Shown here piece by piece: positions 1-7,632 of a stretch of 64,000 bases of DNA. This DNA is from Yimella lutea. GTDB taxonomy: Bacteria; Actinomycetota; Actinomycetes; Actinomycetales; Dermatophilaceae. How positions within the stretch are numbered: the first letter of the stretch is position 1; each line of letters starts with the position of its first letter. The stretch is from assembly GCF_006715095.1 (NCBI RefSeq), contig NZ_VFMO01000001.1:1240001-1304000 (forward strand). Reading direction: 5' to 3'. The notes below the pieces were generated by a model. It was given only the letters and a program-made list of their open reading frames with translations, made no database searches and was not told the origin of the DNA. Both the position numbers and the translations under genes were made by a program.

Positions 1-1
1 G

Positions 2-850
2 GTGCGCATCGACCTCCATACCCACTCCATCGAGTCCGACGGAACCCAGACTCCCGCCGACGTCATCCGGTCGGCGCAGGAAGCCGGTCTCGACGTCGTG
101 GCGTTGACTGATCACGACACGACCTCCGGCTGGGAGTCAGCCCGGAGCGCCGCGCAGGACGTGGGGATCGGCTTCGTCCCCGGCATCGAGATCTCCTGCG
201 AGATCGATCACCTGAGTCTGCATCTGCTCGGTTACCTCGTCGACCCGCAGCACAGCGGGCTGTTGGGCGAAATGGAGAAGGCGCGGATCTCCCGCGAGGG
301 GCGCGCCATGGCGATGGTCGACCTGCTCGAACCCGACACCGGCCTCACCTGGCAACACGTGCAGGCGCAGGTCGCGCAGGGCGCCACGATCGGACGTCCG
401 CACATCGCGGACGCGCTTGTGCAGATCGGTGCCGTGGCCGACCGGGCGGACGCCTTCGACCGGTTTCTGTTCTCCGGCAGCAAGTACCACGTCGGCCATT
501 ACGCGGTCGATCCGGTACGCGGGGTCGAACTGGTGCTGGCGGCGGGCGGGGTGCCGGTGCTCGCCCACCCGTTCGCCCACGTCACCGGACGGGTGGTCGC
601 CGACGCCACGGCGGAGGCGATGATCGAAGCCGGGCTCGCAGGGATCGAGGTGGATCACCGTGACCAAGGGCCGGCGCAGCGGGCCCACGCGCTGGAGTAC
701 GCGACCCGTCATGGGTTGATCCGTACCGGCAGCAGTGACTATCACGGGGCCGGCAAGCCCAACCGTCTGGGTGAGAACACCACGGACCGCGCCGAGTTCG
801 AGCGGTTGCTGGCTCTGGCGAGCGGACCGACCGAGGCGTTCGTGCCATGA
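2..850 (+). CDS. PHP-domain phosphoesterase (YciV/TrpH type)
   Basis: A 282-residue protein, complete from a GTG at base 2. The PHP metal-binding motifs are in order: HTHS with SDG (residues 6-14), LTDHD (35-39), GRPHIADAL (131-139), AHP (188-190) and GSSDYHG (243-249). These histidines and aspartates form the metal centre of the PHP superfamily. YciV-type members hydrolyse nucleotide or oligonucleotide phosphate esters in the cytosol. The exact substrate cannot be read from the sequence. It ends just before a strong hairpin and faces the LuxR gene convergently. Confidence 0.85.
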   Translation: MRIDLHTHSIESDGTQTPADVIRSAQEAGLDVVALTDHDTTSGWESARSAAQDVGIGFVPGIEISCEIDHLSLHLLGYLVDPQHSGLLGEMEKARISREGRAMAMVDLLEPDTGLTWQHVQAQVAQGATIGRPHIADALVQIGAVADRADAFDRFLFSGSKYHVGHYAVDPVRGVELVLAAGGVPVLAHPFAHVTGRVVADATAEAMIEAGLAGIEVDHRDQGPAQRAHALEYATRHGLIRTGSSDYHGAGKPNRLGENTTDRAEFERLLALASGPTEAFVP

Positions 851-969
851 GTCGGTGGGTCCGTTCGGCGCCATCGGTTCAGTACCCGGAGTAGGTCTAG
901 GACCTGCCGGGGCGACCCCCGCAGCGTTGCAGCCGCCCGGGCCGACCGCCTGAGCGGCTCGGGAAACAC

Positions 970-1004
970 CGGTAGCCAGCATCCCCCCTGCATGCTGGCT
1001 ACCG
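970..1004. terminator. Hairpin terminator between convergent genes
   Basis: A 13-bp perfect inverted repeat (CGGTAGCCAGCAT and its complement) encloses a 9-nt loop. It lies in the 276-bp gap between the convergent PHP and LuxR genes. There is no T-run, as is common for actinobacterial terminators. The rest of the gap shows no gene. A 12-bp palindrome, GGTCCTAGGACC (1123-1134), spans the stop codon of the LuxR gene. Confidence 0.7.
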
Positions 1005-1126
1005 CGTGGTGGTCCTTCGAGGCCGATGGAACATCGGACCCTTTCTCGAATCTCCGCCATGAACATCGTGCCGGGTATCCTCAAGCGTCGCCATGAGACT
1101 TCGACGTAGGTTCGCCGGCGAGGGTC

Positions 1127-2152
1127 CTAGGACCTTTTGCGCGGCTCCGCAGGAGACGTGGCCAGCAGGTCGGCCATCGCGAAGACGATCGCCGAGCGTT
1201 GGCCGACGCCCAGCTTGCCGAGCACGCTGCCGACATGTGTCTTGACTGTCTTCAGCGAGATGCCGAGTTCCTTTGCGATCTGCGCGTTCGTCAGCTGCTC
1301 GGTGGCGATCATCGTCGCGATCTGGTGCTCGCGCGGAGTCAGATCGACCCGCACCGGTTGCTGATCGTCGACCGCGCCGGCGGTCAACGGTTGGGTGAGC
1401 ATCCATTCGGCCATGTCGACCTGGGTCTGCTCGAGCGTCATGCGTACGGCCGCGATGTCACGGAGCAACTTGTCGTCGCCGATTTCCTCGACGGCCCGAG
1501 CGATCTCCCCGGTCCGACGGTAGGCCGCCTCGAGTTGGTCGGTGATCTGGACGAAGCGTTCTCGTGGGTCGCCCGACATCGCGCTGTTGAGTTCGGGATG
1601 CAAGGAGTACAGCGCCTCGGGTGCGGCTCCGACGTGGCGGTCGCGAGCCTGCGCAAGCATCAGTGCCTCCCCGAGCCAGAGCGCCGCGTGAACGACCTCG
1701 TCGTCGTACACGTCCGGCGTCAGGCTCTGGATCGACATCAGTCCGGTGATGTCACCGGTGTCAGGGTCCTTCAGCGGCACGATCACCGCGTCGGCGGAGA
1801 TCTCGTCCGGGTCGCCGAACGGGATCGTCCGACTCAGCAGCGCACCGTCATCGGAGCGGAAGAGGTACGGCCGCCCGCTGCTGCGGATCCAGTGGGACAG
1901 ACCACCCTTGCCGAACTTGGTCACGTCCGGCTGCAGGTGCCGGTCGTGGTCGTAGATGTACGGGATCACGACCGTGTCTTCACCGTGGAAGAAGCCCAGG
2001 TAGAAACTGTCGATCGGCGCGATGTTGTGCAGCGTCATTCGGCAGATCGAGTAACGGCGCCGGTTCGAGCCCGGTTCGGAGGTGCGCAGCCGGTGATCGG
2101 CGAGCCGCAGATGGCTCACGACCCGATCGGAGAACGGCCGCTGCGTGCTCAC
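1127..2152 (-). CDS. GAF-like/LuxR-type transcriptional regulator
   Basis: A 341-residue protein. The C-terminal part (about 265-330) is a LuxR/GerE helix-turn-helix: LTPREHQIATMIA, then NAQIAKELGISLKTVKTHV. The N-terminal two thirds resembles a GAF sensor (PYIYDHDR, SADAVIVPLKD, GLMSIQS), followed by a short helical linker. Its GTG start overlaps the stop of the upstream DEAD-box helicase by 4 nt (GTGA), so the two are probably co-translated. No receiver domain is present, so it is not a classical response regulator. The ligand is unknown. Confidence 0.8.
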   Translation of the reverse strand: MSTQRPFSDRVVSHLRLADHRLRTSEPGSNRRRYSICRMTLHNIAPIDSFYLGFFHGEDTVVIPYIYDHDRHLQPDVTKFGKGGLSHWIRSSGRPYLFRSDDGALLSRTIPFGDPDEISADAVIVPLKDPDTGDITGLMSIQSLTPDVYDDEVVHAALWLGEALMLAQARDRHVGAAPEALYSLHPELNSAMSGDPRERFVQITDQLEAAYRRTGEIARAVEEIGDDKLLRDIAAVRMTLEQTQVDMAEWMLTQPLTAGAVDDQQPVRVDLTPREHQIATMIATEQLTNAQIAKELGISLKTVKTHVGSVLGKLGVGQRSAIVFAMADLLATSPAEPRKRS

Positions 2153-3885
2153 GACGAAGTGCTGCCCGACGCGTCACCGTTTCCGCCGGCGTTCCCGCTG
2201 CGGGTCCGGCGACGGCGACGCGGCCGTGTAGCACCTTCGCCACTCGCAGACCCGCTGTCGTCCTTCGACCGCTTCGGTGCGCTCTCGGACGCACCGTCGC
2301 GTCCACCGTCGCGTCCACCGTCGCGTCCACCGTCGCGTCCACTGCCGCGTCCACCGGAGCGGCGCTCGCCGTCGCGGCCGCCACGTCCGTTGCCGCCGCT
2401 GCGGCCACGGCCTGCACTGGAGGCACGGCCGGACCCGCGAGCACGGTTGCCGGCCGATGCACCGACCTCGCCGAGGTCCTCGAGTTCCTCCGCATCGAGG
2501 CCGGCACGGTTACGCGCCGAGCGCGGCAGCTTCCCGGTGACCGAGGGGTCGATGTCGAGGTCGGTGAACAGGTTGTCGGAGGAGGAGTAGGTCTCCACCG
2601 GCTCCGGGATGCCGAGGTCGAGGGCCTTGTTGATCATCGTCCAGCGGTGCAGGTCGTCCCAGTCGACGAACGTGACTGCGGTGCCGGTCTGGCCCGCGCG
2701 TCCGGTGCGTCCGATGCGGTGCACGTAGGTCTTCTCGTCCTCGGGGCACTGGTAGTTGACGACATGGGTCACGTTGTCGACGTCGATTCCTCGGGCTGCG
2801 ACATCGGTCGCGACCAGCGTGTCGATCTTGCCGGAGCGGAACGCACGCAGCGCCTGCTCGCGAGCGCCCTGGCCGAGGTCACCGTGGATCGCGGCTGCGG
2901 CGAACCCGCGCTCGGCGAGATCGTCCGACACCTTGGCGGCGGTGCGCTTGGTGCGGGTGAAGATGATGGTGAGGCCGCGGCCCTTGGCCTGCAGGATGCG
3001 GGCCAGCATCTCGACCTTGTCCATCGCGTGGGCGCGATAGACGAACTGGGTCGTCGCCTTGACCGTGTGGGCGTTGCCGCCGTCCTCGGTCATCGCGCGG
3101 ATGTGGGTCGGCTGAGTCATGTATCGGCGCGCGAGTGCGACGACGGCGCCGGGCATGGTGGCCGAGAACAGCATCGTCTGGCGTGAGGCGGGAGTCATCG
3201 CGAGGATCTTCTCGACGTCCGGCAGGAAGCCCAGGTCGAGCATCTCGTCGGCCTCGTCGAGGACGGTCACCTTCACATTGCGCAGGTCGAGGTCACCGCG
3301 CTGGCTGAGGTCGATCAGACGGCCGGGCGTGCCGACGACGACCTCGGTGCCACGCTTCAGAGCGGCGATCTGCGGTTCGTACGCGCGTCCGCCGTAGACG
3401 GCCTCGACGCGCACCGAACGGCGCGTGGACGCGGTCTTGAGGTCGTTCGTGACCTGGACGGCCAACTCGCGGGTCGGCACCACGACCAGCGCCTGCGGTG
3501 CACCCGGCACGGTGAGGGTGTCGAATCCGTCCTCGTCCGGGCCGGTGACCCGGTGCAGCAGCGGCACGCCGAAGCCGAGCGTCTTGCCGGTGCCGGTCTT
3601 GGCCTGGCCGATGATGTCGTGCCCGCCCAATGCGACCGGCAGGGTCATCGACTGGATCGGGAACGGAGCCAGGATGCCGGCGTCGGCGAGCGAGGCGACG
3701 ATGCCGGGACGGACGTCGAAGTCGGCGAACGTCTGCTCGACGACAGGTGCCGGCGCAGCGTCGGAGGCATCGAGGGTGACGATGTCGGCCTCGGCGATCG
3801 TGGGCTCGGCGTCGGGCTTGGCGTCGGGCTTGGCGTCGGGCTCAGTGGTGGTTTCAGCGGTGGGTTCGGTGTTGATGTCGGTCAT
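2149..3885 (-). CDS. DEAD-box ATP-dependent RNA helicase (RhlE/DeaD type)
   Basis: 578 residues from the ATG at 3885, which has GAAGGA about 12 nt upstream. A GTG 57 nt further upstream is also in frame but has no ribosome site. Helicase motifs are in order: Q motif, AKTGTGKT, PTRELA, DEADEMLDLG, SAT, and HRIGRTGRAG. It remodels structured RNA, and such helicases act in ribosome assembly and mRNA decay. Low-complexity tails flank the core: KPDA repeats at the N-terminus and an Arg/Gly-rich RDGG tail at the C-terminus, likely for RNA binding. It corresponds in position to Rv3211 (rhlE) of M. tuberculosis and is followed by the coupled LuxR-type gene. Confidence 0.92.
   Translation of the reverse strand: MTDINTEPTAETTTEPDAKPDAKPDAEPTIAEADIVTLDASDAAPAPVVEQTFADFDVRPGIVASLADAGILAPFPIQSMTLPVALGGHDIIGQAKTGTGKTLGFGVPLLHRVTGPDEDGFDTLTVPGAPQALVVVPTRELAVQVTNDLKTASTRRSVRVEAVYGGRAYEPQIAALKRGTEVVVGTPGRLIDLSQRGDLDLRNVKVTVLDEADEMLDLGFLPDVEKILAMTPASRQTMLFSATMPGAVVALARRYMTQPTHIRAMTEDGGNAHTVKATTQFVYRAHAMDKVEMLARILQAKGRGLTIIFTRTKRTAAKVSDDLAERGFAAAAIHGDLGQGAREQALRAFRSGKIDTLVATDVAARGIDVDNVTHVVNYQCPEDEKTYVHRIGRTGRAGQTGTAVTFVDWDDLHRWTMINKALDLGIPEPVETYSSSDNLFTDLDIDPSVTGKLPRSARNRAGLDAEELEDLGEVGASAGNRARGSGRASSAGRGRSGGNGRGGRDGERRSGGRGSGRDGGRDGGRDGGRDGASESAPKRSKDDSGSASGEGATRPRRRRRTRSGNAGGNGDASGSTSS
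2291..2358. repeat. 12-bp tandem repeat coding for RDGG units
   Basis: The unit GCGTCCACCGTC is present three times exactly (2299-2334), with degenerate copies on each side. On the minus strand each unit codes for four residues of the helicase's basic tail (RDGG). Array length can change by whole units without shifting the frame. Confidence 0.85.
3808..3843. repeat. 12-bp tandem repeat coding for KPDA units
   Basis: Three consecutive copies of GGCGTCGGGCTT (the last ending in C) code for the repeated Asp-Ala-Lys-Pro stretch near the helicase N-terminus. The repeat is in frame, so copy-number change would only lengthen a disordered acidic/basic linker. Confidence 0.8.
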
Positions 3886-4069
3886 GGGTGTGGTCGATTC
3901 CTTCGATCGGGCGTCTACGCCGTGCGGACGCGGGTGCGGCACAGGCGTGACTTGAGGGGAGCCGATCGGGAGTCTTCGCGGGCGGCCTCGGGGCCGCCGA
4001 TGGTTCGATGCGTGTCATGTGTGCCGACCGGGCACCGTTGTTGACAAGGCAATCGTAGCCGCAGGTGGA

Positions 4070-4075
4070 TAGCAT
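4070..4075 (+). promoter_or_regulatory. -10 box (TAGCAT) of a leaderless transcript
   Basis: TAGCAT lies 7 nt before the ATG at 4083. This places the expected transcription start on the start codon and favours that ATG over the in-frame GTG at 4065. A TTGACA occurs at 4041-4046, but the 23-bp spacing is too long for a normal -35. Confidence 0.5.
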
Positions 4076-4082
4076 CACGGCC

Positions 4083-4808
4083 ATGGCCGATGACCTGAAC
4101 CCTTCCGAAACCGTCGAACGCCCCGCGAGGAGCGCCCAGGACCTCGATGACCCGACCTTCCGCGCCGGCGTCGTTTCGCTGCTGGGCATGCTGGCGTACG
4201 GCGAACTCGTCAGCTTCTTCACCGTGGTCGCCGACGCCGATCGCGCACCCTCGACCGTGAAGAAGGTGCGGCTGACCGAGGTCGCCATCCGCGAGTTCGA
4301 GCACCACAAGCTGCTCGCCGCCCGCCTGGAGGAGTTGGGTGCCAAGCCGCATGAGGCGATGGCGCGGTTCCGCCCGGCGCTGGACGAATGGCACCGCCGC
4401 TGCCAGCCCACCGACTGGTATGAGGGCCTGATGAAGGTTTACGCCGGTTCGTCGATCGCGTCGGACTTCTACGCCGAGTGCGGGCGTTTCGTCGATCCGC
4501 AGACCCGCGCCCTCGTCGAGCAGGTGCTGGACGACGCCGATCACTACGCTTACGCCAAGCAGGAACTCGAAGCAGCGATCGTCCGCGACCCGAAGCTGGC
4601 CGCACGGATGGCCTTGTGGGGCAGGCGAATCGTGGGGGAGGCACTGTCGCAGGCGCAGCGCGCGGCCGCCGACAATGACGAACTCACCGCACTGCTCGTC
4701 GACGACGGTTCAGGGCGCGGTCTCGACCTCGCCGAGGTGATGCACCTGTTCACCCGGATCACCGAAGCACACACCAAGCGGATGGAAGCGTTGGGCCTGT
4801 CGGCCTGA
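4083..4808 (+). CDS. Ferritin-like fold protein (MiaE-like family)
   Basis: 241 residues from the ATG at 4083. It is an all-helical protein with acidic and histidine positions typical of ferritin-like di-iron proteins: AYGEL near residue 45, EFEHHKLLAARLEELG near 75, SDFYAE, then DDADH. It ends with FTRITEAHTKRMEALGL, a recognisable C-terminal signature of the actinobacterial family related to tRNA hydroxylase MiaE. In M. tuberculosis the homologous position is Rv3210c, next to rhlE. Activity is unproven; an oxygen-activating di-iron centre is inferred from the fold. Confidence 0.8.
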   Translation: MADDLNPSETVERPARSAQDLDDPTFRAGVVSLLGMLAYGELVSFFTVVADADRAPSTVKKVRLTEVAIREFEHHKLLAARLEELGAKPHEAMARFRPALDEWHRRCQPTDWYEGLMKVYAGSSIASDFYAECGRFVDPQTRALVEQVLDDADHYAYAKQELEAAIVRDPKLAARMALWGRRIVGEALSQAQRAAADNDELTALLVDDGSGRGLDLAEVMHLFTRITEAHTKRMEALGLSA

Positions 4809-4820
4809 GTACCGCCGAAC

Positions 4821-4866
4821 GACGACGAAGCCCGCCGCCCAGTGAGGGGCGACGGGCTTCGTCGTC
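4821..4866. terminator. Bidirectional hairpin terminator
   Basis: A 14-bp perfect inverted repeat (GACGACGAAGCCCG and its complement) with an 18-nt loop lies 12 bp after the ferritin-like gene and 12 bp before the stop of the convergent GlsB-like gene. Confidence 0.85.
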
Positions 4867-4878
4867 GTGCTGTGCGTG

Positions 4879-5166
4879 TCAGACGCGAGAGTTGCGGTCG
4901 ATTCCCCGACCGCCGGCGATCTTCGTGTAGCCGATGACCAGGGCAGCGCCGACCAGGACGCTGATGATCAGCGGAATCCACTGGATGCCGCCGTTGTCGT
5001 CGATGTCGAGCAACGAGTAAGAGATGAATCCGCCGATGAGGGCACCGAGGATACCGAGCAGGATCGTGACGACCATGCTGATGTTCTGCTTGCCGGGAAC
5101 GGCCAGGCGGGCGAGAGCGCCGACGATGAGACCGATCACGATCCAGGTGATGATGTTCATGATCAT
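4879..5166 (-). CDS. GlsB/YeaQ/YmgE family stress-associated membrane protein
   Basis: 95 residues starting at the ATG at 5166, preceded by AAGGAG at 8 nt. A longer in-frame reading upstream has no ribosome site and odd composition. There are three hydrophobic helices: MNIITWIVIGLIVGALARL, then VVTILLGILGALIGGFISY, then a C-terminal segment ending VGAALVIGYTKIAG. The glycine-rich GALARL and GALIGGF helices are the family signature. The family is widespread and often stress-induced. Molecular function is unknown. Confidence 0.9.
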   Translation of the reverse strand: MIMNIITWIVIGLIVGALARLAVPGKQNISMVVTILLGILGALIGGFISYSLLDIDDNGGIQWIPLIISVLVGAALVIGYTKIAGGRGIDRNSRV

Positions 5167-5356
5167 GGTGGTGACTCCTTGTGGAATCTGGCCCGTCTGG
5201 GGCCACCTTCCCGAAACCCGGAGGTGTGGTTCGGGTCTTGCTGTGTTGCAAGCGAATTGGCGCACTGATAGCCGCCTCTTCACTTGCCTGATGATGAAAC
5301 TACTCGTCCGAATGACTGACGTGTGGTTTGCGGTCAACCCCACCTTGGTAACGATA

Positions 5357-5394
5357 CGGTCACGGCCCCACTCGTTCGAGTGAGGCCGTGACCG
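5357..5394 (-). terminator. Hairpin terminator of the TetR-DUF3107 unit
   Basis: A stem of 11 bp (CGGTCACGGCC and its complement) continues after a small internal mismatch into a further 6 bp (CACTCG/CGAGTG). It sits 21 bp beyond the stop of the leftward DUF3107 gene and ahead of the promoter region of the GlsB-like gene. Confidence 0.75.
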
Positions 5395-5415
5395 ATTGAC
5401 GCGTGTTTGCGGGGC

Positions 5416-5637
5416 TCAGCTGCCGAAGCCGACGCGCCGCTCCTGCTCCGAGCCGATGTCGACGTAACCGAGCGCCTCGGCCGGCACCACGACGGTGTGG
5501 CCCTTCTCGTCGGTGAGCGTGATCGCGGTGCCCGCGCTCAGCGCGTTGGTGATCAGCTCGCGTACCTGGTCGGCGGAGTCGGTGGACTCGATGACGATCT
5601 CGCGCGCGATGTTGCGCACTCCGATGCGGATTTCCAT
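5416..5637 (-). CDS. DUF3107 family protein
   Basis: A 73-residue protein with AGGAGA 5-10 nt before its ATG. It shows the actinobacterial DUF3107 pattern: starts MEIRIGVRNIAREI, a central helix, then VPAEALGYVDIG near the C-terminus. The M. tuberculosis equivalent is Rv3208A (TB9.4). It lies downstream of a TetR gene on the same strand, as in mycobacteria. Function is unknown. Confidence 0.88.
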   Translation of the reverse strand: MEIRIGVRNIAREIVIESTDSADQVRELITNALSAGTAITLTDEKGHTVVVPAEALGYVDIGSEQERRVGFGS

Positions 5638-5700
5638 GGCTCTCCTGAAGTCTGTTCGGGCCGGTTCTGCTCCGAGCCTATGTCGGCTCTCGGCGAGAGG

Positions 5701-6330
5701 TCAGTCCTGGTCGGCGGTCTTGGGGAACCCGGCGATGCCGCGCCAGCCGAGAACCGTGACGAGACGCTCGGCCTCCTGTCGCGGCATGCGGGGTTCCTGC
5801 GACACCCAGAACCGCGCGACGACCTGCGCCATTCCCACCAGGGCCACGCCCAGCACCATCGCCTGCTCGGGCGGCAGGCCGGTGTCCTCGGCGATGACCT
5901 CGGACACTGCGGTCGCACTGAGCGTGCCCATCCGCTCGACCCGGGCGGCGACGACCGGCTCGTTGATCAGGTCGGACTCGAACACCATCCGGAAGGCGGC
6001 GTCCTTGCGCTCGACGAACTGGAAGAACGCGCTGATCGCCGCAGCCACCCGGTCGCTGTTGTCCTCGGTGGAGGTGAGGGCGGCATTCACCAGCTCGGGC
6101 ACCTCACGCGTGTGGTGCTCCAGGAGGGCGAGGTAGAGGTCGAGCTTGCCCGGAAAGTGCTGGTAGAGCACCGGTTTGCTGACATTGGCGCGCTCGGCGA
6201 TCTCGTCCATCGCCGCGCCGTGGTAGCCCGCCTCGACGAAGACCGACTGGGCGGCCTCCATGAGCTGGGCCCGCCGAGCCGAACGAGGCAGCCGACCACC
6301 GCGCGCAGTCGTGTCAGACGAGTCGCCCAC
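5701..6330 (-). CDS. TetR family transcriptional regulator
   Basis: 209 residues from a GTG at 6330, chosen because GGAGG lies 8 nt upstream. The ATG at 6336 would leave only 2 nt. The N-terminal helix-turn-helix reads MDEIAERANVSKPVLYQHF (about residues 40-58), followed by a helical ligand domain. Conserved position next to DUF3107 suggests it is the Rv3208-type regulator. The divergent MoeZ gene starts about 70 bp away, so it may also control that promoter; this is inference. Confidence 0.88.
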   Translation of the reverse strand: MGDSSDTTARGGRLPRSARRAQLMEAAQSVFVEAGYHGAAMDEIAERANVSKPVLYQHFPGKLDLYLALLEHHTREVPELVNAALTSTEDNSDRVAAAISAFFQFVERKDAAFRMVFESDLINEPVVAARVERMGTLSATAVSEVIAEDTGLPPEQAMVLGVALVGMAQVVARFWVSQEPRMPRQEAERLVTVLGWRGIAGFPKTADQD

Positions 6331-6385
6331 GATCATTACCTCCAAGTTCTACTCGCCGGTCAGTTCGTCATCTTATGCACAGATC

Positions 6386-6391
6386 TAGGCT
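6386..6391 (+). promoter_or_regulatory. -10 box (TAGGCT) of leaderless moeZ transcript
   Basis: TAGGCT lies 7 nt before the ATG at 6399 and so supports that start rather than the in-frame ATG at 6375. No ribosome site is present in front of either. Confidence 0.55.
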
Positions 6392-6398
6392 GGACGGC

Positions 6399-7571
6399 AT
6401 GGATGGTGAAGCATCGGAACAGGGCAGATCACAGGTGGTGAATCCGGTCGGCGTTCTCGATGACGACCAGGTGCGCCGATACGCGCGCCATCTGTCCCTG
6501 CCGTCCGTCGGCCCGGCCGGTCAGCGCCGTCTGCTGGACGCCCGGGTGCTCGTCATCGGAGCAGGTGGTCTGGGCGCGCCGGTGCTGCAGTACCTCGCGG
6601 CTGCCGGCGTCGGCACGATCACCGTGGTCGACGACGACGAGGTCGATCTCAGCAACCTGCAGCGTCAGGTGATCCACCGCACCGGCGATGTGGGGACGGC
6701 GAAGGTCGACTCGGCCGCACGAGCCGTCGGCGAGTTGAACCCGGACGTCCGGATCGTCGCCGTCCGTGAGCGACTTGACGCCGCCAATGTCGTCGATCTG
6801 TGCAGCGATCACGACGTGGTCGTCGACGCGACCGACAACTTCGGCACCCGCTTCCTGCTCAACGATGCCTGTGTGCTGCTCGGTCTGCCGCTGGTGTGGG
6901 CGGCGATCAACCAGTTCGACGGCCAGCTCACGGTGTGGTCTGCGGGGGAGGGGCCGTGTCTGCGGTGCCTGTTTCCGGTGATGCCCGACCCGGCGGCTGC
7001 CCCTTCGTGTGCTGCGGCCGGTGTGCTCGGAGTTCTGCCGGGTCTGCTCGGAGCAGCCCAGGCGTCCGAGGCACTCAAGCTCGTGCTCGGTCTGGGCGAC
7101 CCGCTGGTGGGTCGGATCGCGGTGTTCGACGCGCTCGCGTTCGAGTGGTCGCAGATCCCTGTCGCCGCCGACCCGTCATGCCTGGTCTGCGGCCCGGACG
7201 CGGTGCCGATCGACATCCGTGACGAGGATCCCGCGTCGTCGACCGACCGGGTCGAGGTCGTGCCCATGGTCGATGCGGTCGAAGCCGGGCGGCTGCTCGC
7301 CTCGGGCGCGGTGCGGCTGGTCGACGTGCGTTCGGCGCAGGAGTGGGAGCAGGCGTCCGTTGCCGGTTCGCAGTGGTTGCCACTGGACGACATCCGGCAG
7401 GGCGCCGCCCCCGAGGCCGATGGGCTGCCGCTGGTCATGATGTGCCGCTCCGGCGTCCGGTCCGCCGAAGCAACACGTCTGCTGCTGGAGCGCGGCATCG
7501 ACGCGCGCTCCCTCGACGGCGGGATCCTGGCCTGGGCCGCCGCCGTCGATCCGGCCCTCGACCCCGCCTGA
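6399..7571 (+). CDS. moeZ: Adenylyltransferase/sulfurtransferase MoeZ (ThiF-rhodanese fusion)
   Basis: 390 residues. The N-terminal E1-like domain has GAGGLGAPVLQYLAAAG and the DLSNLQRQVIH motif. The zinc site is CLRC and CLVC. The C-terminal rhodanese domain (about 290-385) has VDVRSAQEWE and the active-site loop CRSGVRS. It would adenylate the C-terminus of MoaD/ThiS/CysO-type carriers and load sulfur on it for molybdopterin, thiamine or cysteine synthesis. A moaE gene lies 17 kb downstream. Position matches moeB1 (Rv3206c). Confidence 0.92.
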   Translation: MDGEASEQGRSQVVNPVGVLDDDQVRRYARHLSLPSVGPAGQRRLLDARVLVIGAGGLGAPVLQYLAAAGVGTITVVDDDEVDLSNLQRQVIHRTGDVGTAKVDSAARAVGELNPDVRIVAVRERLDAANVVDLCSDHDVVVDATDNFGTRFLLNDACVLLGLPLVWAAINQFDGQLTVWSAGEGPCLRCLFPVMPDPAAAPSCAAAGVLGVLPGLLGAAQASEALKLVLGLGDPLVGRIAVFDALAFEWSQIPVAADPSCLVCGPDAVPIDIRDEDPASSTDRVEVVPMVDAVEAGRLLASGAVRLVDVRSAQEWEQASVAGSQWLPLDDIRQGAAPEADGLPLVMMCRSGVRSAEATRLLLERGIDARSLDGGILAWAAAVDPALDPA

Positions 7572-7632
7572 GCGCGTCCTGGGGCGGGCCTCGTCCGGCC
7601 CACGCCCGAGGTTGTCGGTGGCGGCTGGTGTG

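Noticed and set aside
2291..2358. CRISPR-like repeat array
   Set aside because: The 12-bp units are contiguous without spacers and code for a repetitive protein tail. No cas genes are present.
1199..2590. Long open frame opposite to the LuxR and helicase genes
   Set aside because: It is a mirror of high-GC coding on the other strand. The product is Arg/His/Pro-rich without domains, while the minus-strand frames carry clear LuxR and DEAD motifs. The same holds for long opposite frames at 11778-13235, 22748-24313, 24354-26291, 27658-29082 and 41324-42193.
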